Assembly (NCBI GenBank): GCA_965203195.1
Contig: OZ241860.1
Coordinates: 2,170,001-2,234,000 of the forward strand
Length of the DNA: 64,000 nucleotides
Direction: 5' to 3'
Source of the DNA: Bin87 sp965203195
GTDB taxonomy: Bacteria > Chloroflexota > Dehalococcoidia > Lucifugimonadales > UBA3495
Below the pieces are notes generated by a model. That model saw only the letters and a list, made by a program, of their open reading frames with translations. It searched no databases and had not been told where the DNA came from. Position numbers and translations under genes: made by a program. Each line of letters begins with the position of its first letter. The stretch's first letter is position 1. This document shows positions 10,808 to 18,292 of this stretch, in pieces.

Positions 10808-10895
10808 GCCGAGGTGGCGAAATGGTAGACGCGGCGGACTTAAAATCCGCTACCTCCCGCGAGGTGTGTGGGTTCGAGTCCCTCCCTCGGCACCA
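10808..10895 (+). tRNA. tRNA-Leu (anticodon UAA)
   Basis: 88 nt with encoded CCA. The acceptor GCCGAGG pairs with CCTCGGC. The anticodon stem GCGGA/TCCGC encloses loop CTTAAAA, giving TAA, followed by a long class II variable arm. Third tRNA in the cluster. Confidence 0.95.
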
Positions 10896-11006
10896 TCGCA
10901 ACCGGATGCCGGCGGTTTCCCGCTGACCGGGCGGTCGGCGCGGCCGAAGCGGGCGCGGCGAGGCCGCGCCCGGTCATCCCCCCTGATTGCCTCTGCGGAG
11001 TTGCCG

Positions 11007-11759
11007 ATGCTGCCGGGTTTCAAGCTGCCATTCCTGTTGTTCATTGCGGTGGTTATGCTGGCGATTGCCGGCTGCGGCGGGTTGCCGGCATCCTCCGGCG
11101 GGGCGGCGCCGGCTACGGATTACGACGCTACGGTGCAGGCGCTGCTGCCGCCGGCGCCGGTCACGGCCACGGCTACTCCCGCGCCCATCCCTACCGCAAC
11201 GGCGGTGGCGGGCGCAGCCGATACGCCGCCGGCGCCTTTCGTTGCCACGCCGCGTCCTACCTACACGCCACGGGCGCGCCCGACTTATACGCCGCATCCG
11301 ACGCCGACGCGGCCGGCGCCGGCCGGCGAGGTCAACGGACGGGAGGCGGCGGTTCCTTTTGCGGCTTACCTGCTGGACGGGTCGCAGCTGGCGCTGGCGG
11401 ACACGCTGGGGGCGCCGACGCTGCTGGCCTTCTGGGCGCCCTGGTGACCCCACTGCCAGCGGGAGTTGCCCGCTGTCGCCGCCCTCCACCGGGAGGAGCT
11501 ACAGGCCGCCGGGGTGCGGATCATCGGCGTGTCGCAGTTTAATACCAGCGAGGCGGAAACCTTGGCTTTTGTGGAGCGCCACGAGCTGACTTTCCCCAAC
11601 ATTTACGACGGGCAGGCCACGCTGGCGGTGGCCTACGGCGTGTCGGGGGTGCCGGCCTATGTGTTTCTGGACAAGGAGGGGCGCATTGCCCATCGCAGCA
11701 CCGGGGCGCGGGGCGTAGCCCTGATTGAGACGGTGCTCAAGGGGCTGCTGGCGGAATGA
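11007..11759 (+). CDS. Thioredoxin-fold (TlpA/ResA-like) lipoprotein with in-frame UGA at the first active-site Cys: probable selenoprotein
   Basis: A predicted exported thiol-disulfide protein. The N-terminus MLPGFKLPFLLFIAVVML is a signal peptide with lipobox LAIAGC (lipidated Cys ~23). A Pro/Thr/Ala-rich linker (~40-110) and a thioredoxin domain (~115-250) follow. At 11445-11447 the frame reads UGA exactly where TlpA-type proteins have the first Cys of W-C-x-x-C (FWAPW-UGA-PHCQREL). The frame then continues with family features (GVRIIGVSQ, cis-Pro GVPAYVFLDKEG) to a TGA stop at 11757-11759. A SECIS-like hairpin directly follows the internal UGA. Selenocysteine insertion is inferred; a nonsense mutation of TGC/TGT is the alternative. 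Just upstream of the heme A genes, so a role in cytochrome assembly is possible. Confidence 0.7.
11457..11475 (+). promoter_or_regulatory. Candidate bacterial SECIS element
   Basis: A 7-bp perfect stem CAGCGGG (11457-11463) / CCCGCTG (11469-11475) with apical loop AGTTG. The loop starts 16 nt after the UGA at 11445-11447. E. coli fdhF has a similar UGA-to-loop distance, and the required G within the first two loop bases is present. GC-rich coding sequence can form such hairpins by chance. Confidence 0.6.
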
Positions 11760-12007
11760 GGGACGGCGGCGGTCTCAACCCAAAACCGGCCGGATATATG
11801 CCGGCCAACGCCGGCGGGACTGCCGGCGGCGGCAATGCCATTGAGCCGTCCTGGTGAATTGAGCAGCCCTGGCGAAAGGTTCCGCCCCGGCCGGGCCGAT
11901 GGTGGCAAATCGGGCCGCCTTGCTTTATTATGGATGGCGGCGGCAAGGCCACCTTACATTGGACAGCTTGGGACGGACGGGCGTGGCGACAGAAGCAATG
12001 ACCGGCG

Positions 12008-13039
12008 ATGGCAGCGATTGAAATAACGGGACGAACTACCGGCGACGGGCGGCGGCAGGGGCGGCCGGTCTGGTTGCAGGGGCTGGCGACGGCCACGGTG
12101 GCGTGGGTGTTTCTGCTGGTGATAATCGGCGGCGTGGTGCGGGTGACCGGCTCCGGGCTGGGGTGTCCGGACTGGCCGCTGTGCTACGGCAAAATCCTGC
12201 CCCCGGCGGAGTACACGGCGATTATTGAGTACACCCATCGCTTTGTAGCGTCGGTCATAGTGGGGCCGCTGGTGCTGGCGACGGCGGTTGTGGCGCTGGC
12301 GCGGCACCGGCATAACCGCCGGGTGTGGATACCCGCCGCCATATCGGTGCCGCTGCTGATTGTGCAGGGGCTGCTGGGCGGGATAACGGTGCTTACCGAG
12401 CTGCCCGGGGGCGTGGTTGCCCTGCATCTGGCGACGGCCGAGGCGCTGCTGGCGGTGTGCCTGCTGCTGATGGTGGCGTCGTTCCGCACGCCGATAACGC
12501 CCGTGGCCGCGCCGGGGGCAAGGTCGGGGCCGAGGCCGGCATTTGCCGGCAGAACCGGGGGCGACCGGTATCAGCGGTGGGCGCTGGCGGGGGCGTTGAG
12601 CGTGTATGCGGTGATAATCACCGGGGCGCTGGTGACGGCGATGGATGCTACGACGGCCTGCATTACCTGGCCGCTGTGCCAGAGGCAGGCGTTTCCGATG
12701 CACCATCTGACCGCCGTGCATATGTTCCACCGCTATGTAGTACTGGCGCTGGGCATTGTGCTTTGCTATGCGGTGTGGCGATGCGCGCGGGGGCCGGGGC
12801 GGAGCAACGGGCTGCGCCGGCTGGCGTGGGCTACGCTGGCGGCTTTCATCGTGCAGATAGTGGTAGGGGCGGCGACGGTCTGGCTGGATTTTCAGCCGGA
12901 ATGGCGGGCGCTGCATCTGACGGCGGCGACGGCGGTGTGGGCGGCGGCGGCGGGGATGGCCATTGTGGCCGAGCTGGATGCGCGCGTGGATCCGGATGCG
13001 CGCGCCGGGCTGGCAAGCGGCGCGCCGGCGGCGGAGTAA
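12008..13039 (+). CDS. ctaA: Heme A synthase (COX15/CtaA)
   Basis: Oxidises the C8 methyl of heme O to give heme A for cytochrome c oxidase; integral membrane protein. At 343 residues it shows about eight hydrophobic segments. The conserved His residues lie in EYTHRFVAS, ALHLATAEA, MFHRYVVLALG and RALHLTAAT. Both extracytoplasmic Cys pairs typical of the bacterial form are present (GCPDWPLC ~54-61 and CITWPLC). A charged loop with Pro/Gly/Arg separates the two four-helix halves. It abuts ctaB with no gap. Confidence 0.93.
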   Translation: MAAIEITGRTTGDGRRQGRPVWLQGLATATVAWVFLLVIIGGVVRVTGSGLGCPDWPLCYGKILPPAEYTAIIEYTHRFVASVIVGPLVLATAVVALARHRHNRRVWIPAAISVPLLIVQGLLGGITVLTELPGGVVALHLATAEALLAVCLLLMVASFRTPITPVAAPGARSGPRPAFAGRTGGDRYQRWALAGALSVYAVIITGALVTAMDATTACITWPLCQRQAFPMHHLTAVHMFHRYVVLALGIVLCYAVWRCARGPGRSNGLRRLAWATLAAFIVQIVVGAATVWLDFQPEWRALHLTAATAVWAAAAGMAIVAELDARVDPDARAGLASGAPAAE

Positions 13040-13963
13040 GTGAGCGGAATGGCGGCCAACGCTTCGGCGCGCCCATCGGCGGGGGCCGTGGCCCGGGATT
13101 ACCTGGCGCTGACCAAGCCCAAGATCATATCGCTGCTGCTGGTGACGGCGGCGGGGGGGATGTTTCTGGCGGCGCAGGGGACGCCGCCGCTAGACAAGCT
13201 GCTGTGGGTGTGGCTGGGGGGAGCGCTGGCGGCCGGCGGGGCCAACGCCATCAACCAGCACCTGGACCGGGACATTGACCGGGAGATGCGGCGGACGCAA
13301 AGCCGGCCGGTGGCCGGGGAACGGGTGGCGCCGCGCTACGCGCTGGCGTTTGGGATTGCGCTGAATGCGGCGGCTTTCGTTCTGCTGGCGACGCTCATCC
13401 GGCCACTGGCGGCGGGGCTGCTGGCGGCGGGGCTGACGCTGGCGGCCAGCCTGTTTTATGTGTTCGTCTATACGCTGTGGCTGAAGCGCACCACGCCCAA
13501 CAACATCGTCATCGGAGGGGCGGCGGGCGCCGTGCCGCCGATGGTGGGCTGGGCGGCGGTGACGGGCAGCGTGGATTTGCCGGCGGCGTACCTGTTCGCC
13601 ATTGTGTTTTTCTGGACGCCGCCGCACTTCTGGGCGCTGTCGCTGCTGATACAGAGGGACTACGAAAAGGCGGGGGTGCCGATGTTGCCGGTGGTATCCT
13701 CGCGGCGGCAGACGGCGTTGCACGTGTTCCTGTACGCAGTGGCGCTGGGCGGGTTGACGCTGATGTTCGGCATACTGCCGCAGGTGGGGGTGATCTACAC
13801 GGCGGCGGCGGCGGCGCTGGGGGCGCCGTTCATTTGGCTGGCGTGGCGGCTGTGGCGGCAGGACACGCGGGGGCGGGCGAAGGCGGCGTATTTGTATTCG
13901 CTGGCCTATCTGACGCTGCTGTTCGTGGCGATAATGGTGGACAGCGTGACTGCGCTGCCGTGA
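13040..13963 (+). CDS. ctaB: Protoheme IX farnesyltransferase (heme O synthase)
   Basis: Transfers a farnesyl group to heme B to form heme O, the substrate of CtaA; UbiA superfamily membrane protein. At 307 residues it has the prenyl-diphosphate-binding motif NAINQHLDRDIDREMRRTQ (~70-88), KRTTPNNIVIGG, and FFWTPPHFWALSLLIQRDYEKAGVPMLP, which is diagnostic of the COX10/CyoE/CtaB family. The start is GTG at 13040 immediately after the ctaA stop, with GGAG ~5 nt upstream; ATG 13049 is an alternative. Translationally coupled with ctaA. Confidence 0.94.
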   Translation: MSGMAANASARPSAGAVARDYLALTKPKIISLLLVTAAGGMFLAAQGTPPLDKLLWVWLGGALAAGGANAINQHLDRDIDREMRRTQSRPVAGERVAPRYALAFGIALNAAAFVLLATLIRPLAAGLLAAGLTLAASLFYVFVYTLWLKRTTPNNIVIGGAAGAVPPMVGWAAVTGSVDLPAAYLFAIVFFWTPPHFWALSLLIQRDYEKAGVPMLPVVSSRRQTALHVFLYAVALGGLTLMFGILPQVGVIYTAAAAALGAPFIWLAWRLWRQDTRGRAKAAYLYSLAYLTLLFVAIMVDSVTALP

Positions 13964-14015
13964 CGGGGCGGGGCAATGGGGGATTTGGCAATGGACGCGG
14001 TGGTATAATGCGCCT

Positions 14016-14663
14016 ATGAATTGGCGGCAGATTGAACGCTGGGCGACTATCGCCATCTACATATCGGCCGGCGTCGGTCTTGCTATGCTGATGGTTGAGG
14101 AGTTGTCGCCTCCCGGTTCACCGGCGGCGCAGCTGGGAGAGACGGTGGGGCGCTACTTGACGCGCCTGGGCGAAATCGGGGGCGGGGCGCTTTTCGCCAT
14201 TGTCCTGGCATACCTGACCATTATAGGAGCGACCTGGCTTATGGTACTGCTGATGGAAGGCATAGACCGGCTGCGAAGCCGGCGCGCCCGCGCGCAGCTG
14301 CGGATGCAGCAAATGCAGGAGGAGTTTCGCGCTAAAATCCGGGAGGAAGTGCGGGAGGAGTTCCGCGCCAATATCCGTGAGGAAATGCGCGAGGAGTTCC
14401 GCGCCGAAATCCACAAGGAAATGCGCGAGGGCATTGACGACATCGTGCGAGAGCGACTGGCGCAGCTGGGTATCGCTACTGACACCCCTCTGCACCGGGA
14501 TACAACGGCAATGATGGAACCGCGCCCGGCCAATGGCGCGCCGTTGGCGGGACACGGGTCTGCCGGTCTTACCGAGGAGGACATCCGCAACGTCGTGCGC
14601 GAATGCCTGTCGCAGCTGGGCATCAAGCCCGGCCAGACGCCGTCGATGCCGGCGGACGAGTGA
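14016..14663 (+). CDS. Membrane protein with 12-residue coiled-coil repeats, function unknown
   Basis: 215 residues. Two N-terminal membrane segments (about 10-30 and 50-82) are followed by a highly charged helix (~85-150). The helix contains three near-identical 12-residue units, EEFRAKIREEVR, EEFRANIREEMR and EEFRAEIHKEMR. Two copies of a short motif, the first reading R-E-R-L-A-Q-L-G and the second R-E-C-L-S-Q-L-G-I, lie at ~152 and ~200. TATAAT (14004-14009) ends only 6 nt before the ATG and no Shine-Dalgarno is visible, so a leaderless transcript is likely. A membrane-tethered oligomerising protein is inferred; no family is recognised. Confidence 0.7.
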   Translation: MNWRQIERWATIAIYISAGVGLAMLMVEELSPPGSPAAQLGETVGRYLTRLGEIGGGALFAIVLAYLTIIGATWLMVLLMEGIDRLRSRRARAQLRMQQMQEEFRAKIREEVREEFRANIREEMREEFRAEIHKEMREGIDDIVRERLAQLGIATDTPLHRDTTAMMEPRPANGAPLAGHGSAGLTEEDIRNVVRECLSQLGIKPGQTPSMPADE

Positions 14664-14721
14664 CGGCGGCGGCGTTGCCTTGCGACCTGCCGGCCGGCCT
14701 ATTGGCGCGCCTGCGCAGCAA

Positions 14722-16164
14722 CTATTCCAGGGCGTGCAGGGCGCCGTCCTCTGTCCGCACCAGCAGGCGGCCGGCGGCGTACACCGGATCCGTTCTGATG
14801 GCGGCGGGCAGTTGCAGGCGCCAGCGTTCCGAGCCGTCGGCACGGTTCACTCCGTACAGCCAGCCCGACTTGTCGCCGAAGGCCACCAGGTCGCCTACTA
14901 CTACGGGAGAGGCCACGATGCCGTCCTGGGCCGCAAAAGTCCAGCGCAGTTCGCCGGTCAGGGCGTCGCCGGCGTACAGGTTGCCCAGCAGGTCGCCCAC
15001 ATAGAAACCGTCGCCGGCGACGGCGGGGGCGGAGATGATGCCTTCGGTGCGGCCGGCGTCATCGGGCAGGAAGCGCCAGACGTAGCCCGGCTGGGAAGGG
15101 GGGGTGGGCAGAGGGAAGCCCCAGAGCCAGAGCTGGTCCCAGACGCGGGTGACGGCGTAGCGTCCGGGGAACTCCAGGGCGTCGGCGGCCATGGCGTGCA
15201 GCTGGCCGCCGGATACGAAATAGACCAGCCCGTTGGCGGCAACGGGGGCGGCCACCAGCTGCGCCCTGGTGCGGAAGCGGGCGCGTTCCTGGCCGGTGCG
15301 GGCGTCCAGGGCGTAGAGGCTGCGGTCGGCGGAGGCGACGTACACGATGCGGTTGTCGCCCACGGCGGGCGGGGAACGCAGTTCGCCCAGGGTTTCATGC
15401 TGCCAGATGCGCTGCCCGGAGGCGGCGTTGAGGGCGTAGGCGACGCCGTCCAGGGCGCCGGCATAGACGATGCCGTTGGCGACCGCCACGGGGCCGGCGG
15501 TGGAATCGCCCAGCCGGTATTCCCAGCGGATTTGGTGGGTGGCGGCGTCGCGGGCGACCAGGCGGCGGTCGGGCATTGCGTAGTACAGGGCGCCGTCGGC
15601 CAGGGCAAGGGAGTTGCCGATGGGGCCGGTGGCGGGGAGGGATTCCAGTTCGGCTCCGGTGGCGGCGTCCAGGACGGCGATGCGGAAGTGGGCGCCGAGG
15701 TAGATGCGGCCGTCAGAGACGATGGGCGCTGCCAGGGTGGGCGGGCCGGCAATGGGGGCGCGCCAGGCGGGCCGGCCTTGCGGTTCGGCAATGGCATCGG
15801 CGACATATCGGGTCTGCCCCAAAGTGCGCCCGGCCATTGTCCACTGGGCGCCGGTACCGGCGGAATCCACCAGCAGATCCGGCTGGCGGGTCAGCAGAAT
15901 TACGGGGTCGGGGATAAAGGGGAAGTTCAGCCAGGTGACGAAGCCGATGACTACCAGCGCCACGATGGCGATGGCGAGGTTGCGGCGGGACAGCAGGCGC
16001 CGGCGGCGGGGCGTTTCCTGAGCCCAGTCCGGCAGGGACTGCGGGGGCACCCCGGCATCGGAGTTGGCGTCGGTTTCGGGGTCAGCCGCGGGGTGGGCGG
16101 ATTCGGCGGGATTGGTGGACATTGACATTGATATTGACATCCGGGGCGGTGTTGATATTGACAT
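14722..16164 (-). CDS. Membrane-anchored PQQ-type beta-propeller repeat protein
   Basis: A beta-propeller protein resembling BamB/PQQ-dependent dehydrogenase repeats. After an N-terminal cytoplasmic part there is one membrane helix (NLAIAIVALVVIGFVTWL), then a propeller exposed outside the membrane. At least six blades carry the family signature, e.g. VSDGRIYLGAHFRIAVLDAA, VANGIVYAGALDGVAYALNA and VGDNRIVYVASADRSLYALD. No dehydrogenase catalytic residues are evident, so a scaffold or sensor role is more likely. The start is uncertain: several in-frame ATGs occur in a repetitive segment (16120-16164, MSIS.../MSMS), none with a clear Shine-Dalgarno. Confidence 0.8.
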   Translation of the reverse strand: MSISTPPRMSISMSMSTNPAESAHPAADPETDANSDAGVPPQSLPDWAQETPRRRRLLSRRNLAIAIVALVVIGFVTWLNFPFIPDPVILLTRQPDLLVDSAGTGAQWTMAGRTLGQTRYVADAIAEPQGRPAWRAPIAGPPTLAAPIVSDGRIYLGAHFRIAVLDAATGAELESLPATGPIGNSLALADGALYYAMPDRRLVARDAATHQIRWEYRLGDSTAGPVAVANGIVYAGALDGVAYALNAASGQRIWQHETLGELRSPPAVGDNRIVYVASADRSLYALDARTGQERARFRTRAQLVAAPVAANGLVYFVSGGQLHAMAADALEFPGRYAVTRVWDQLWLWGFPLPTPPSQPGYVWRFLPDDAGRTEGIISAPAVAGDGFYVGDLLGNLYAGDALTGELRWTFAAQDGIVASPVVVGDLVAFGDKSGWLYGVNRADGSERWRLQLPAAIRTDPVYAAGRLLVRTEDGALHALE

Positions 16165-16285
16165 CGGGGGCGATGGCGTCAGGGGCAGCAGACGTAGGGT
16201 GCACAGCATTAAGCGGGCAAAGTTGCGGCGGGATGCCGCCCGGAACATCCCGCCGCAAGCGTTAAGCGTCGTGGGGAGGCATCCC

Positions 16286-17203
16286 TTATACATTCCGCAG
16301 CTTGGGGTCGAGGCGGTCGCGCAGCCAGTCGCCCAGGAGGTTCATGGACAGCACCGTCAGCACAATTGCCAGGGTGGGGAAGAAGAACAGCCACCAGGCG
16401 GTGACAATCAGGGCGCGCCCGTCGGCGACCATCAGGCCCCAGGCGGGGGTGGGTTTGACGAGGCCGGCGCCGAGGAAGCTCAATGTGGATTCCAGGATGA
16501 TGACATGGCCTACTTCCAGGGTGGCGAGCACCACGACGGTGTTGACCACATTGGGGAATATGTGACGCAGCATAATGCGCATCGGGGAGGCGCCGGCGAC
16601 CTGGGCGCGGGCGATGAAGTCCTGCTGTTTGATGGCGAGGGCCTCGCCGCGCACCATCCGGGCGAAGCGGGCCCACAGCAGCAGGGCGATGACCAGCACC
16701 ACCGTTTGGAAGCCCGGCCCGCTGACGGCCACCAGCACCAGGGCCAGCAGAATGGAGGGGAAGGCCAGTTTGATGTCCACAATCCGCATTATCAGGGTGT
16801 CCACCCAGCCGCCACCGTAGGCGGCCAGCAGGCCGAGGGCAGTGCCCACGCCGCCGCCCAGGGCGATAGCCAGGAGGGATATGGAGAGGGACACGCGGGC
16901 GCCGTGGATGATGCGGCTCAAGATGTCAAAGCCCTGCCGGTCGGTGCCGAGGATGTAGGTCCAGCTGCCGCCCTCCAGCCAGGCGGGGGGCATCAAGCGG
17001 GCGCGGAGGTTGACGTCCTCCGGGTCGTGGGGGGAGATGAGGTCGGCGAAAATGGCCGGGATAATCAGCATTACCAGCAGGATGAGGAGGGGTATGACCG
17101 GGTACTGCCGGAGGTTGGAGAACGCCCGGCCGACCGGGCTGCGTTGTCGTGTCCCGGCCAGGGCATCGGCCGACGGGGCGGCGGTTGCTGCTGGGGTAGT
17201 CAT
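16286..17203 (-). CDS. dppC: Dipeptide/oligopeptide ABC transporter permease (DppC/OppC type)
   Basis: Second permease of a peptide-type importer. About 305 residues with an N-terminal OppC_N helix (VIPLLILLVMLIIPAIFADLI) followed by LGTDRQGFDILSRIIHGARVSL and a BPD_transp_1 domain. The ATPase-contact (EAA) loop is AIKQQDFIARAQVAGASP...HIFPN. The start at ~17203 is chosen because GGAGG lies ~9 nt upstream; a TTG further upstream is unlikely. It lies downstream of the DppB-type permease on the minus strand. No ATPase genes are found here, so these must be elsewhere. Substrate is not determined. Confidence 0.92.
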   Translation of the reverse strand: MTTPAATAAPSADALAGTRQRSPVGRAFSNLRQYPVIPLLILLVMLIIPAIFADLISPHDPEDVNLRARLMPPAWLEGGSWTYILGTDRQGFDILSRIIHGARVSLSISLLAIALGGGVGTALGLLAAYGGGWVDTLIMRIVDIKLAFPSILLALVLVAVSGPGFQTVVLVIALLLWARFARMVRGEALAIKQQDFIARAQVAGASPMRIMLRHIFPNVVNTVVVLATLEVGHVIILESTLSFLGAGLVKPTPAWGLMVADGRALIVTAWWLFFFPTLAIVLTVLSMNLLGDWLRDRLDPKLRNV

Positions 17204-17287
17204 TTCCGGGTTCCTCCGCCGGCGCGGGAGCGCCGGCAAATCAAAGCGCGGGACTGCTGGACGGGGGCAAGTCGGTTCTGTTCGGGG

Positions 17288-18211
17288 TCAGTTGTAGCGG
17301 ATGCGGGGGTTGAGGTAGGCGTACATCACATCAACGAAGAGGTTGATGAAGATGTAGATGGCGGCGAAGAGGATGACCACGGCCTGGATGACGGGGAAGT
17401 CGCGGTTGCGGATGGCGTCGATGGCCAGGTCGCCGAGGCCGGGCCAGACGAACACCGTCTCGATGACCACCGATCCAGTGAGGAGCACGGCGCCGATGAG
17501 GCCCATATAGGTGAAGGGGACAATGAGGGCGTTGCGGAAGCAATGTTTCCAGATGACCTTGCGCTCCGGCATACCCTTGATGCGGGCCAGTTTGACATAT
17601 TCGGTGTCCAGGACTTCCAGCATTGAGGAGCGGGTGAGTCGCATTACGGCGGCCACATTGTAGTAGCCGAGGGCGATGCCCGGCAGGATGATGGAACGGA
17701 AGCCGGCGTCGTTGCCGGAGGTGGGCAGCCAGCCGAGGATAACGGCGAATACCCACATCAGAAGCAGACCGATGGCGAAGGAGGGGGCGGACTGTCCGAT
17801 GAGGGCGACGATTTTGCCGGCCCAGTCGAAGACGGTGTCCTTTTTGACGGCTACCAGGACGCCGATGGGGAGGGAGATGGCGGCGCTGATCAGCCAGGCG
17901 AAGGCGGCCAGCATAATGGTGTTGGGGAGGCGGCGTTCAATGAGCTGGCTGACGGGGACGCCGCCGTAGGCCCACGCCTGTCCGAAGTCGCCCTGGATGA
18001 AGTTGCCCAGGTAGCGGACGTACTGGACATAGATGGGCTGGTCCAGGCCCCACTTTTCTCGCACCTGTTCCAGCACTTTGGGGCTGGCGTCCTCGGGGAG
18101 GAGGATGGCCACCGGGTCGCCGGTCACCCGCGCCAGCGCAAAGACGATGATGCTGATGACCAGCAGCGCCAGGATGGACTGTATGACGCGCAGGAAGATA
18201 AAGCGCTGCAT
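17288..18211 (-). CDS. dppB: Dipeptide/oligopeptide ABC transporter permease (DppB/OppB type)
   Basis: First permease. 307 residues beginning MQRFIFLRVIQSILALLVIS with the DppB N-terminal pattern (FALARVTGDPVAILLPEDAS, EKWGLDQPIYVQYVRYLGNFIQGDFG). It has six predicted helices and an EAA loop (LDTEYVKLARIKGMPERKVIWKHCFRNAL). The family ending VDVMYAYLNPRIRYN is intact. 48-85 nt separate it from dppC and from the binding protein gene. Confidence 0.93.
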   Translation of the reverse strand: MQRFIFLRVIQSILALLVISIIVFALARVTGDPVAILLPEDASPKVLEQVREKWGLDQPIYVQYVRYLGNFIQGDFGQAWAYGGVPVSQLIERRLPNTIMLAAFAWLISAAISLPIGVLVAVKKDTVFDWAGKIVALIGQSAPSFAIGLLLMWVFAVILGWLPTSGNDAGFRSIILPGIALGYYNVAAVMRLTRSSMLEVLDTEYVKLARIKGMPERKVIWKHCFRNALIVPFTYMGLIGAVLLTGSVVIETVFVWPGLGDLAIDAIRNRDFPVIQAVVILFAAIYIFINLFVDVMYAYLNPRIRYN

Positions 18212-18249
18212 GGCGAGCCTTCGCTATATTGGGGGCGTTTCGTTGCCCT

Positions 18250-18284
18250 GCGCGGGGCGGCCGGCTGAGCCGGTCGCCCCGCGC
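18250..18284 (-). terminator. Stem-loop between the binding-protein gene and dppB
   Basis: A 16-bp GC-rich stem (18250-18265 with 18269-18284, one G-U pair, loop TGA) in the 81-nt gap. There is no strong T run, so it may act as a partial terminator or mRNA-stability element that keeps the binding protein more abundant than the permeases. Confidence 0.5.
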
Positions 18285-18292
18285 GGAGCGGC

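Noticed and set aside
11445..11447. Simple pseudogene reading of the thioredoxin-like gene
   Set aside because: Kept only as the alternative: this is the sole stop, it falls exactly on a catalytic Cys, and a SECIS-like hairpin follows at the right distance.
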